This document shows positions 1-7,394 of a stretch of DNA of 47,584 nt, in pieces. Source of the DNA: Spirosoma sp. Its GTDB lineage: Bacteria > Bacteroidota > Bacteroidia > Cytophagales > Spirosomataceae. Position 1 is the first letter of the stretch. Every line of letters starts with the position of its first letter. The DNA lies in NCBI GenBank assembly GCA_014377625.1, contig JACMPG010000209.1:1-47584 (forward strand). Direction: 5' to 3'. The notes beneath the pieces were generated by a model, which had not been told where the DNA came from, searched no databases, and saw nothing but the letters and a program-made list of their open reading frames with translations. A program made the translations under genes and the position numbers.

Positions 1-250
1 AACTTGGTTCAGGACAAGGGCACCGGCCCCCCGGTTGAATACCCATAAGTACGGCTCATTCTATGCCCATCTGCCTGTGAATCAGGCGCGGGTACTGAGC
101 CAAAAGTTGACGTTTCATTTTACCCCAAAGCATGGCTCGTGGCTGGACAAAGCCGACCGCAAATCGAGTCAGCACAAGGAGGCCCGCAAGATTCTGGACG
201 AGCAGAAAAAGGCCCGGCGCGATGAGCGTAGAAAACAACGCCGGGGCTGA
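1..250 (+). pseudogene. IS630-type transposase remnant (DDE domain C-terminal part)
   Basis: From base 35 the frame reads LNTHKYGSFY, then FHFTPKHGSWLDKAD. This closely resembles the conserved end of IS630-family DDE transposases (typically DNLNTH, then YTPKHGSWLN). Just upstream, in a different frame, bases 4-15 read LVQD, the residues expected directly before NLNTH. The two parts are separated by a GC-rich stretch (about bases 16-34) that breaks the frame. After the SWLDKAD motif the protein does not continue like an IS630 transposase but ends in a Lys/Arg-rich tail of about 30 residues (HKEARKILDEQKKARRDERR). The copy therefore looks broken at both places and inactive. The left end lies outside the window. 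The family call is from motif recognition only. The tail could be the end of another gene fused to the remnant. Confidence 0.5.
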
Positions 251-260
251 GAAAACAGGC

Positions 261-881
261 TTAATCCAGCGTCTCCAGAAAATCATAGAAATCTTTTCTG
301 GTATCGAAAGGCAGCTTGTGCGTGATGTTTTTGCGGTGTGTCTGGACCGTGAAAAAGCTTAGGCATAGCTGATCGGCAATCTGCTCGGTGGTCAGGCCCT
401 GTTTTACCCGTTTCAGGATTTCGACTTCGCGCTTGGTTAGCCCGTACTTCAGACGGAACCCATCGCCGGGCAGTGGGGCCGGGCTTTCCGGAGTGTCGGT
501 TTCGATCACGCGCTACCCCTGCATTACCTGTCGAAGCAGCGTTAGCAGTCGGTTGGCGGCTACGGTTTTGGCAATGTAGCCCGCAATGTTGAGCGCGTTA
601 AACCGGGCAATCTCACGCTTTTCGGCGTACATGCTGATCACGACCACTTTGCAGGGCGTTGATAGTTGCTGCAACTGCTCTACCACCGCCAGGCCGTCGA
701 GGTGCGGCATGTTGAAATCCACCAGCACCAGGTCCGGCGCGTGCTGGCTACAGGCCGCAAAAGCCTCGCGGCTGTCATACACCTGCTCGACTACCAGGAA
801 ATCGGATGATTCGCGTAGTACCAGGCTTAGGCCGTCGTTAAACAACCGGTGGTCATCAATGAGGATGGTTCGGATCGGCAT
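261..881 (-). pseudogene. NarL/FixJ-type response regulator interrupted by an in-frame TAG
   Basis: Read on the minus strand from ATG 881, this is a LuxR-type response regulator. The receiver has the acidic pair D9-D10, phospho-acceptor D55 (LVLVDFNMP), a switch Ser (VVVISMY) and K105 (GYIAKT). A TAG at 515-513 follows residue 122. The same frame then continues at once through CGC-GTG into a complete helix-turn-helix (LTKREVEILKRVKQGLTTEQIADQL, split here as two motifs: LTKREVEIL and TTEQIADQL) and stops at 261. No other lesion is visible. The gene overlaps the kinase gene by 26 nt, as expected for a two-component pair. It is either a recent nonsense mutation (a Glu or Gln codon to TAG), a sequencing error, or a true split into a 122-aa receiver (513-881) and an 82-aa DNA-binding protein starting at GTG 509. 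Targets are unknown. Confidence 0.75.
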
Positions 882-2775
882 CGTGCAAAAGGGTTTTGAG
901 TAGGATACTGGTACCGTTGGGGGCGGCATCGAACAGCACCTCAATGCCCGACAAAGCCGCCCGCTTGTAAATGTTCTGGATGCCAATGCCGCTGGTGTTT
1001 TCAGTCGATATATCAAAGCCGACACCATCGTCTTCTACGCTTACGTCGATGCCGGTATCATCGCAGAAAAACTGCACACTGGCCTGCGTTGCCTGCGAGT
1101 GGCGGATGACGTTGGTCAGCAACTCCTGGATAATGCTGTACATATTCTGCTGTTTCAGATCCGGCAACTGGTCAATCTGCTGCTGGGTATAGTCGGCAAA
1201 CGAAATCACGATGGTCGAAAAGTCATTGATGCGGCTCACCAGCGTTTCCACTTTGTCGGTCAGGGGGCGGTCATCGTCTTTCACCAGGTTGTGGCTCAGA
1301 AAGCGCAGTTCGCGAATGGCGTCACGGATGAGTTCGTGCGGTTTATCAGCGTTGGCCTGAGCGCTTGTGATATACCCCAGCGCCGAAGCCAGCGTGTTAC
1401 CAACCTGATCGTGCAGGTCGCGGCCAATGCGTTCAATTTCTTCCCGTCGCAGGGTATTCATATCTTCCCGGGTAGTAGAAACCTGTTTTTGCAGGCGTTG
1501 CCTGGTCACCAGTTCGCGTCGGAACTGTGAAGCGATCAGGTAGGTGAGCATGGCAATTAGCAGCAGTGGGTGTTGGACCGGATACTTCAGAAGAGATACC
1601 TCATTGCCCTGGATTACATCACTCAATTGCTTCACCACGAAATCGCCAATGAGCAGGAGATAAAATAAGCCCAGATACATGATACCCGCCCGCCGGTAGG
1701 CGACAAGGCTGAAATAACCCATCCAGACCAGGTTAACAAGGCTCATTCCGGTCATGATCCGGTTGACGGGGAGATTGAAGTAGGCGTGGAAGTGGGGCGG
1801 CAGGAGATGCAGCAGGATACAGCCACCGCAGATTCCAATGAGGGTCCACATGGCCGGTTTGTACCAGCGAAAGTCCCGGATGACGGGCTTTATGGCCTGA
1901 TAGATAAATAGTTGAATAGCAGCATCTAATAACAGCCTAATGTTCGTCCCGATGGTAATGCTGGTAAATGAAGTTTCTTTTGGATAGGGTAACGGACTGA
2001 GATAACCATAGAAAAACGCGATCTGTAGTGTACTCATGACCATCACGAAGCCAAACGTACTCATGAGTCGACTGGGCGTGGTGAAGCCGATAAACAGCGA
2101 GATAATCCCGATAATCAGGCAGGAAAAGATGATCAGCCACGCCTGAATGATCTCGCTGAGCGCATCTTCCAGAAAAACGCGCCGACTGCTTAGCTTCAGG
2201 TCAAACTCATGGTAGCCCACATAAGCGCTCGTTCGGAGCAGTACGCCCACCGGTTGGCCTGGCAAAAGCGTGATGGGGAAGGCATGTCGGTAACTGAGAA
2301 AAAACCGATCAGCCAGGGGGGTATCGTTCAGCAGCGTGGCTATCGAATCGAGTCGGTTGGCCCTTAGTGGACCCGCCCGTTCCAGAAACAGCGTTGCCCG
2401 CGAGCAGCGGTGCTGCGGCATCGACAACACGACTTCCTTCGGTATTTTGGATGCGTTGGTGAGCCTGAAGTAGACCCAGCCTACAGGTACGACGGACGAA
2501 TGCCCAAAAGCAATTGCATGTACGTTCCGATTCAGTGAAAACGTCTGCCGAATACGCCCTGTCAGGCTTGTCAGCGATTCTCCCGGTATCAGGTGAAATT
2601 CCGGTGCAAACAATACCCGGTTATTGAGCGATGTCTGCTCAAATGAGTTGGTCAGGCGGTAGCCAAAGCCAGCGGGATTCGCTGACGGCGAAGAAAAAAA
2701 AACGTCCAGAAGCGTTAATACAACCAGTGCCACTCCATACAGGCTAAGGCCTGCCTTCAAGCTAAACTTGGGCAT
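856..2775 (-). CDS. 7TMR-DISM sensor histidine kinase
   Basis: Membrane sensor kinase of 639 aa that should phosphorylate the overlapping response regulator. Residues 7-27 form a signal or anchor helix. Residues about 60-200 are a periplasmic beta-rich domain resembling 7TMR-DISMED2. Residues about 208-420 hold a run of hydrophobic segments fitting the 7TMR-DISM seven-helix region. A short coiled coil (about 420-448) leads to a HisKA_3 dimerisation domain, with phospho-accepting H455 in ERIGRDLHDQVGNTLAS, and a HATPase domain (about 540-635) with an N-box (QELLTNVIRHS) and G-boxes (DDGVGFD, GIGIQNI). The layout matches the kinase of a LuxR-type two-component system common in Bacteroidota. The ligand is unknown; the DISMED2 family is thought to bind carbohydrates or other small ligands. 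The start at 2775 lies only 24 bp from the IS256-derived element, which may have altered its promoter. Confidence 0.9.
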   Translation of the reverse strand: MPKFSLKAGLSLYGVALVVLTLLDVFFSSPSANPAGFGYRLTNSFEQTSLNNRVLFAPEFHLIPGESLTSLTGRIRQTFSLNRNVHAIAFGHSSVVPVGWVYFRLTNASKIPKEVVLSMPQHRCSRATLFLERAGPLRANRLDSIATLLNDTPLADRFFLSYRHAFPITLLPGQPVGVLLRTSAYVGYHEFDLKLSSRRVFLEDALSEIIQAWLIIFSCLIIGIISLFIGFTTPSRLMSTFGFVMVMSTLQIAFFYGYLSPLPYPKETSFTSITIGTNIRLLLDAAIQLFIYQAIKPVIRDFRWYKPAMWTLIGICGGCILLHLLPPHFHAYFNLPVNRIMTGMSLVNLVWMGYFSLVAYRRAGIMYLGLFYLLLIGDFVVKQLSDVIQGNEVSLLKYPVQHPLLLIAMLTYLIASQFRRELVTRQRLQKQVSTTREDMNTLRREEIERIGRDLHDQVGNTLASALGYITSAQANADKPHELIRDAIRELRFLSHNLVKDDDRPLTDKVETLVSRINDFSTIVISFADYTQQQIDQLPDLKQQNMYSIIQELLTNVIRHSQATQASVQFFCDDTGIDVSVEDDGVGFDISTENTSGIGIQNIYKRAALSGIEVLFDAAPNGTSILLKTLLHDADPNHPH

Positions 2776-2798
2776 AGAGTCGGATAAAGAGGAGCGTG

Positions 2799-3040
2799 TT
2801 CAATAAAGTGTGTCAAGTTGGAATTTGCTAACCTGATAACCAAATAGAGAGAATAGAAGGGAAGAAGAATCAATGGGCGGCTAACGGCTTTGACTACGAA
2901 GGATTCTGCCAGGCAGCGGATCATCGAAAGCTGGACATTACCCGTGGCCAACTGGTTCTTGACGATACAGCAGTTGGCCACTTTATCACATCGGGTCAGG
3001 CCATACCTGAAGCTCTAAAGAAATGACACACTTCATTGAA
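2799..3040 (+). mobile_element. Internally deleted IS256-type element with terminal inverted repeats
   Basis: Imperfect inverted repeats bound this 242-bp stretch: 2799-2815 (TTCAATAAAGTGTGTCA) and 3024-3040, whose reverse complement is TTCAATGAAGTGTGTCA, 16 of 17 matching. Inside, a frame ending at TAA 3016-3018 reads RIIESWTLPVANWFLTIQQL and then ends RPYLKL. This resembles the C-terminus of IS256/Mutator-family transposases, which have W-T-x-P-[IV]-x-N-W-x-x-T-[IL]-x-Q-L. The left end shares TGTGTCAAG and GAATAGAAGGG with the left end of the IS256-type element at the right edge of this window. Most of the transposase is therefore missing, leaving a MITE-like derivative. No clear target duplication is seen. 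The element fills most of the gap between the divergent kinase and transglutaminase genes. Confidence 0.65.
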
Positions 3041-3268
3041 TATTCTCAAAAACCTTCAAAAATACCTCGATAGAGGTATTTTTTATCAATCGATTCATAT
3101 GGTCCTTTGCAGCTAAATTGATCGTTTTCTACGTTGAACCGCTCATCTTCATCTTTAGTTAAACAGGCGATGGCGTTCTGGAGATTTACGACAAATCAGG
3201 CGTATCGATTTGGCGCAAATAAGGTACCCCTGTTCGATTACCCAACCCATAGATACATACTCTTTACC

Positions 3269-4396
3269 ATGAAAGTTTACGTGACGTGTTTGGCTATTCT
3301 GTGCGGTAGCGTGGCTACAGCGCAGGTCACCGACTGGCAGGCCGGGGTCAAAATGGACAATATGCTGTTTTCCTCCTACATTCTGGCCCATGCGGGTTGG
3401 GACGATGCCGAAAACGATACGCTCGACGTGGAGGGGCACCCTTTTTACATCATCACTGAGGATGGCACCTCGCAGGTCGGCGTCGAGCTGGACCTGACCA
3501 GCCGGGCCGATGTAAAAATTGAACTGCTGCCTTCGGAGATCAATACGTATAGTGTGTACCAGGGAAAGCTGGAAAAAGGACAGTATGGCATCTATCCTAA
3601 AGTCAACTATAAATACGATTTTATGCGGAGCCGGACGCAGCCGGGACCGGTGAATCTGGTGTTTGTACTGTCGGTCAATGGGCGTAAAATTGGGCAGAAA
3701 ACCCAGACGGTCAGCCTGCGGGCTATCTCGGAGTGCCCCTTTTACCTGGCCGATGAAGTCGATGAAACGGAGGAGGACCTGGGCTATATGTTTGCGGCTT
3801 ACGTGAACGAAGATGATCCCCGTATCGACGCATTTCTGAAGGAAGCCCTAAAAACGGGTATCGTCAGCAGCTTTGTCGGCTACCAGGGCACTGAGGCCGA
3901 TGTAATTGCGCAGGTAGCCGCCGTATGGGCTACGCTGGGGCATCAGGGCGTGCGCTACAGTAGCATCACCAATACCAGCAACAGCAGCCAATCGGTGTTT
4001 TCGCAGCGGGTGCGCAGCCTGAGCGATGTGCTTAACAACAACCAGGCAAACTGCGTCGACGGATCGGTGTTCATGTGTTCGGTCCTGAAAGCCATCGACA
4101 TCCACTCGTTTTTGGTGAAGGTACCGGGCCATTGCTACATGGGTTTCTACCTGGACGATAAAAAGACCAAACCGTATTTCATTGAGACTACGGCCATCGG
4201 CGACGCGGGGCTTACGGGCCTGAAAATGGGGTCGGAGCCAGCCAAGAAACAGGCGATGGGTAGTCTGCGCGGGGCGGCAGCCCTGGCCCGCAAGGATTAT
4301 ATGGCCCACGCGAAAGAATTTAACAAAGAGGATTCGGAGTACCTCAAGATCGACATCGACGAGGCCCGAGAGCTGGTCAAGCCGCTTGGTCAATAG
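3269..4396 (+). CDS. Secreted transglutaminase-like protein
   Basis: A 375-aa protein with a signal peptide (residues 1-19, ending SVATAQ). I chose ATG 3269 because it begins the signal peptide; the longer frame upstream starts at a weak TTG and adds a non-signal extension. The middle (about 30-190) is beta-rich with no recognised fold. The C-terminal half carries a transglutaminase-like core: C262 in QANCVDGS, H288 in VPGHCYMGF and E306 in YFIETT, in the order and spacing expected of a papain-like Cys-His-acid triad. Such domains act as peptidases or as cross-linking or deamidating enzymes, and the substrate cannot be read from sequence. It heads a cluster of secreted proteins. A scrap of a second copy of its 3' end lies at 5042-5095. 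It may be a catalytic enzyme or a binding relic; conservation of the triad favours activity. Confidence 0.75.
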   Translation: MKVYVTCLAILCGSVATAQVTDWQAGVKMDNMLFSSYILAHAGWDDAENDTLDVEGHPFYIITEDGTSQVGVELDLTSRADVKIELLPSEINTYSVYQGKLEKGQYGIYPKVNYKYDFMRSRTQPGPVNLVFVLSVNGRKIGQKTQTVSLRAISECPFYLADEVDETEEDLGYMFAAYVNEDDPRIDAFLKEALKTGIVSSFVGYQGTEADVIAQVAAVWATLGHQGVRYSSITNTSNSSQSVFSQRVRSLSDVLNNNQANCVDGSVFMCSVLKAIDIHSFLVKVPGHCYMGFYLDDKKTKPYFIETTAIGDAGLTGLKMGSEPAKKQAMGSLRGAAALARKDYMAHAKEFNKEDSEYLKIDIDEARELVKPLGQ

Positions 4397-4495
4397 GCCA
4401 CGGCGCGGGTCAGTTTACCCTGCACTTCACCGGAATTTATTTACCTGTAAATCGACAGTAAACTAACCAGTTATTTTCAACCCAATCCATTTTTT

Positions 4496-4978
4496 ATGAA
4501 AAATTGCCTAATTATAGCGTTCTCGCTACTGATAGTAAGTGCTTCTGCCACCTTTGCACAAACGGGAGGAGTTATCGACCCTGGACAGGGTGTTAGACTA
4601 GACCCGGGCGGTGCTCACTCAGGCGACGCCGGGCAGAATGTTTCCAGTACCCGAAGTACTGGCTGGAAAATGGGTTTAAATGAAGAATGGCATATTAGTG
4701 GTAGTGTGGCGGGTAGTACATTGACATTAACAAGTAAATCCTTAGTACTGCGAATGGATGACCCCATGGGGTCGCCAAGGGAAGCTTGGTCCGAAAGCTT
4801 TTCAGGTACTGCAAAAGTGATGGAATTTCAATCAGACGGTAATTTGGTAGTGTATAGCACTGACAACAAAGTTCTTTGGAGTTCAGGTACCAGTGGAGGG
4901 AAGAACAGCATACTTGTGTTGAGGGCATCAGGCACATTGGAAATTGACATGGGTGGTGGACGATGGTGGAAGAAATAG
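4496..4978 (+). CDS. Secreted B-lectin-like protein
   Basis: A 160-aa exported protein. Residues 1-21 are a signal peptide (cleavage after TFA). The C-terminal half contains QSDGNLVVY at residues 112-120, an exact match to the QxDxNxVxY mannose-binding signature of bulb-type (B_lectin) domains, followed by a typical VLWSSGTSG strand. Only one exact copy of the motif is present, while plant lectins have three, so sugar binding is plausible but not certain. The N-terminal part (about 22-55) is Gly/Asp-rich and likely disordered. A paralogue 1.7 kb downstream (6231-6731) shares the signal peptide, the PFSG/SFSG segment and the MEFQSDGNLVV core. Likely role: extracellular glycan binding or adhesion. 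The gene is visibly more AT-rich than its neighbours. Confidence 0.75.
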   Translation: MKNCLIIAFSLLIVSASATFAQTGGVIDPGQGVRLDPGGAHSGDAGQNVSSTRSTGWKMGLNEEWHISGSVAGSTLTLTSKSLVLRMDDPMGSPREAWSESFSGTAKVMEFQSDGNLVVYSTDNKVLWSSGTSGGKNSILVLRASGTLEIDMGGGRWWKK

Positions 4979-5041
4979 GTTTGATAAAAATCCTAAACGC
5001 AGCCGTGAGCCATTCGCGAGGGTGTTCGGTGCTTTAGCGCA

Positions 5042-5095
5042 ATTGACGAGGCCCGCGAAATCGTAAAACTCATTGGTCAATGGGTCACGGTCGGG
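5042..5095 (+). pseudogene. 3' fragment duplicated from the transglutaminase-like gene
   Basis: Bases 5042-5080 read IDEAREIVKLIGQ, nearly the C-terminus of the upstream transglutaminase-like protein (IDEARELVKPLGQ). Similarity at DNA level runs past its stop: after CAA the original has TAGGCCACGGCGCGGG, here TGGGTCACGGTCGGG. The original TAG position is TGG here, so the fragment reads on to a later stop. Nothing upstream of about 5040 matches in the same way, so only the tail of the second copy survives. Confidence 0.7.
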
Positions 5096-5117
5096 TAAAT
5101 TGATCCCGACCGTGACC
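5083..5117 (+). terminator. Perfect 13-bp stem-loop after the lectin gene
   Basis: Arms 5083-5095 (GGTCACGGTCGGG) and 5105-5117 are perfect reverse complements with a 9-nt loop. No T-run follows, so it may act as a 3' RNA-end structure rather than a textbook intrinsic terminator. It directly follows the duplicated gene scrap. Confidence 0.5.
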
Positions 5118-5172
5118 GAATTAGGCCGCGTACCCAACCAACTCCATTTCACTACACGAAACTGCCGCAGTA

Positions 5173-5973
5173 ATGTTGAAAATTAATTACCTATTTGCCC
5201 TGGCAATCGGTTTAGCCGGGGCTTGCTCATCCAAAAAAGAAACGGCGAAGACCAGCACAGATGTCGCCGTGATGGCCGGTGCCGACCAGGACGAACACGG
5301 CTGTAAAGCCTCGGCAGGCTACCAGTGGTCGGCTGTACAAAAGAAATGCGTACAGCTGTTCGAAGCGGGCATCAGGCTGGAGCCAATGCAGGAAAAAAAA
5401 GGCACAGTGGCTTACCTGCTGTTTGCCTCTCCGGACGAAGATGCTCAGGCCGAGATTTTTCTTCCCGGTCAACCCGCTGGCCTGATGTTGACCAAAACAC
5501 CGGGCGACAATGCGGGGACCTGGACGCTGGATACGCTGACGCTCAGCCAATGGAAGGGAATGTATAGCCTGAGTGGGGCGAAGGGGACGGTACTCTACGA
5601 AGGCCATATCGAAGTGGATGAGTCAGTTGCAGGCGAATCGGCCGCATCCGGCGTATCCGGCTCCGACGTGCCAACGATGCTGGCGGGTACCTGGGACAGT
5701 CTGGACGACCCCAAAGAGCGCTTTACTATCGACGGCAAAACCCTGACGCGCTACTACGACGGCAAAAAACTACTGGCGTTGACGCTCACCTACCTACCCA
5801 ACTGCAAGGGGGGGGCGTGCGAGGGCCGCCAAAGCCCCTATGGCTGCATCACAACAGCGGGTCAATTCGATATCGACTGCCAGACCATTGGTGTCATCAC
5901 AGACACCGAACTCGCCCTCTCGATGGGTAGCACCGAAAAATTTGCACGCTACCGAAAAAACAACAGCCGCTGA
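5173..5973 (+). CDS. Predicted lipoprotein, function unknown
   Basis: A 266-aa protein with a lipoprotein signal peptide: hydrophobic residues 5-17, lipobox LAGAC with lipidated C18, then a charged linker. It should be anchored in a membrane facing the periplasm or outside. Residues about 40-65 form a small Cys-containing unit (HGCKASAGYQWSAVQKKC) often seen at the start of Bacteroidota lipoproteins. Residues 65-150 are beta-rich. After an Ala/Ser/Gly linker (150-163), residues 165-262 form a second beta-rich unit (LAGTWDSLDDPKERFTIDG) with three more Cys. This second unit resembles small lipocalin-like or META-like stress lipoprotein domains in length and style, but I see no diagnostic motif. 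It sits between the two lectin paralogues and probably belongs to the same exported set. Confidence 0.7.
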   Translation: MLKINYLFALAIGLAGACSSKKETAKTSTDVAVMAGADQDEHGCKASAGYQWSAVQKKCVQLFEAGIRLEPMQEKKGTVAYLLFASPDEDAQAEIFLPGQPAGLMLTKTPGDNAGTWTLDTLTLSQWKGMYSLSGAKGTVLYEGHIEVDESVAGESAASGVSGSDVPTMLAGTWDSLDDPKERFTIDGKTLTRYYDGKKLLALTLTYLPNCKGGACEGRQSPYGCITTAGQFDIDCQTIGVITDTELALSMGSTEKFARYRKNNSR

Positions 5974-6230
5974 CGTTACCAATCGGCAAAACAATGCCCA
6001 GCCCAGTCCTGACGCCGTAGCCACTTTTCGGCATCCTGTCTATAAAGAGTCATTTTCTGAATCATTCGAGCGCACCGTTTGCCTATAAGCACATCAACTT
6101 ACTGACTAACAACGCTCGCAACATTCTGCCGGTGGTCCAAAAGCTGCTCACCCGGGTCTCGAATCCGTTGCTTCCTCCCAAAACCAGGGCAAGTTGAAAA
6201 CCTATTTTTCACTTTTTAACCCATTTTTAT

Positions 6231-6731
6231 ATGAAAAATCACCTGATCGTAGCATTCTCGCTACTGCTGTTTAGTACCACCGCTACGTTAGCCTAGATGG
6301 GGGTAATTCAACCAGATCGGCCGGCTGCTGGGGATATGAACGGTGCTCCATCCAACATACCGAATAATATTGTCATTGACTATAGCATAAAACTGGCCGT
6401 AGATAAGTCATTCACTGTTGGTAATTCAGCGTTTGGAGGAGAGGCCAGACTAACGTTAAAAAATAACGCATTGGTCATGGAAACGGCGGCCGTGGCTATG
6501 GCAGGCGATGATGTTCATACGATTACCAAGCAGGTATGGTCAATACCGTTTTCTGGTTCTGCCAAAGAAATGGAATTCCAGTCAGACGGAAATTTAGTCG
6601 TGCGTGACTCGGGCAACAAGGTTCTTTGGGCATCAAATGTGTCAGCACCTCGCGGCAAACGGCTCAAGATGGATTTCACTGGGAAATTGCAGATTTTTAG
6701 TGAACACTGGGATATACTGTGGGAAAAGTGA
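6231..6731 (+). pseudogene. B-lectin-like paralogue with a TAG at the signal peptide cleavage site
   Basis: From ATG 6231 the frame reads MKNHLIVAFSLLLFSTTATLA, then TAG (6294-6296), then continues in frame as MGVIQPDRPAAGD. The paralogue at 4496 reads MKNCLIIAFSLLIVSASATF, then AQTGGVIDPG, so the TAG stands where the conserved Gln is (CAG to TAG is one change). The rest is intact to 6731 and contains QSDGNLVVR, which matches the B-lectin signature except for Tyr to Arg. Starting at ATG 6297 would give a 144-aa protein without a signal peptide, which could not be exported. The same AACCCATTTTT leader precedes both paralogues. Likely a recent pseudogene, unless the TAG is a sequencing error or is read through. 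Confidence 0.75.
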
Positions 6732-6894
6732 GCTATGTAAACGTAAAGCTGACTTCTTCTCCAAACGTGTTTACATATGCAATTCAAGTTTTGTGGTTAA
6801 ACCAAAACAAGCGGTGATACAGCCTCCGAATGGACCAACTCTTTTGTACTTAGCCCAGCCATTTTTCTCATTTCTACCTTAAGTAATCCCAATC

Positions 6895-7300
6895 ATGAAA
6901 AAATTAAGTTTCATTCTGTTTCTATTGACTTCGGGTATATCCTTCACTGGCACCAGGCACCTCCGATTTCTTTGCCAGTAAATGGAAAATCACTGTTCTT
7001 AATATAGGACAAATACGCGAGTGGGATTTCCCGATTGAGTTGGTCAGAAAGGAGGGAACACTCATCGCCAAGCCGGGCACCGACAATATCAGTAACCCTT
7101 TTAAGATTACTCTTAAAATCGGTAGAGTGGAGGAAGTGAACGCTACTAAGCTGGTTGTCTACCTGGATATCCCGGAAAATGAGAGGCAAGGTTTACCAAC
7201 TAACGGTGCCGCCCCACCCATGGAGCTGACCAAGGTCGATAATGACAACCTAGAGGGGACGCTTATGGGATCAGACGTAACTGCTAGACGATTAAAATAA
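6895..7300 (+). pseudogene. Frameshifted small secreted protein
   Basis: ATG 6895 starts a signal peptide, MKKLSFILFLLTSGISFTG, in one frame, which stops at 6979-6981. The mature part continues in another frame from about 6953: PGTSDFFASKWKITVLNIGQ, then strands to ARRLK at 7300. One indel near 6935-6960 would rejoin them into a protein of about 134 aa. The mature part, with an early F-x-x-x-W-K-I-T-V strand and repeated beta strands, resembles a family of short beta-rich exported proteins common in Bacteroidota. Function unknown. It is the third disrupted gene or fragment within 2.3 kb. Confidence 0.6.
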
Positions 7301-7301
7301 C

Positions 7302-7385
7302 GCGAACTGTGAGATTGAAAAAGCCGTAGGGATGACCGATATGGGCTATTTAGCCCGAAAAGCACTTTTCAATCTCATAGTTCGC
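7302..7385. repeat. Long imperfect inverted repeat enclosing a second hairpin
   Basis: Arm 7302-7321 (GCGAACTGTGAGATTGAAAA) pairs with 7366-7385 with one mismatch (G against A in register). The enclosed segment contains a second perfect hairpin, GGGCTA/TAGCCC at 7343-7356. The structure ends 9 bp before the likely ATG of the LytTR gene, so in RNA it would lie in that leader. It may be a terminator for the upstream gene, an attenuator, or a small mobile palindrome. Confidence 0.7.
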
Positions 7386-7394
7386 ATCAACACG

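Noticed and set aside
2757-2981. Minus-strand 74-aa frame between the kinase and transglutaminase genes
   Set aside because: It lies across the IS256-derived element, whose plus-strand frame matches a transposase end; the minus frame shows nothing recognisable.
3134-3268. Longer start (TTG 3134) for the transglutaminase-like gene
   Set aside because: It would put 45 non-signal residues before a perfect signal peptide at ATG 3269.
513-6296. Genome-wide reassignment of TAG as a sense codon
   Set aside because: Many clear genes in the window end at TAG in the expected place (for example 4394-4396, 4976-4978, 9089-9091, 33443-33445, 47440-47442), so TAG works as a stop here.
6735-6776. TGTAAACG/CGTGTTTACA inverted pair after the broken lectin gene
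   Set aside because: The arms are short and need a one-base bulge, with no T-run; too weak to call a terminator or operator.
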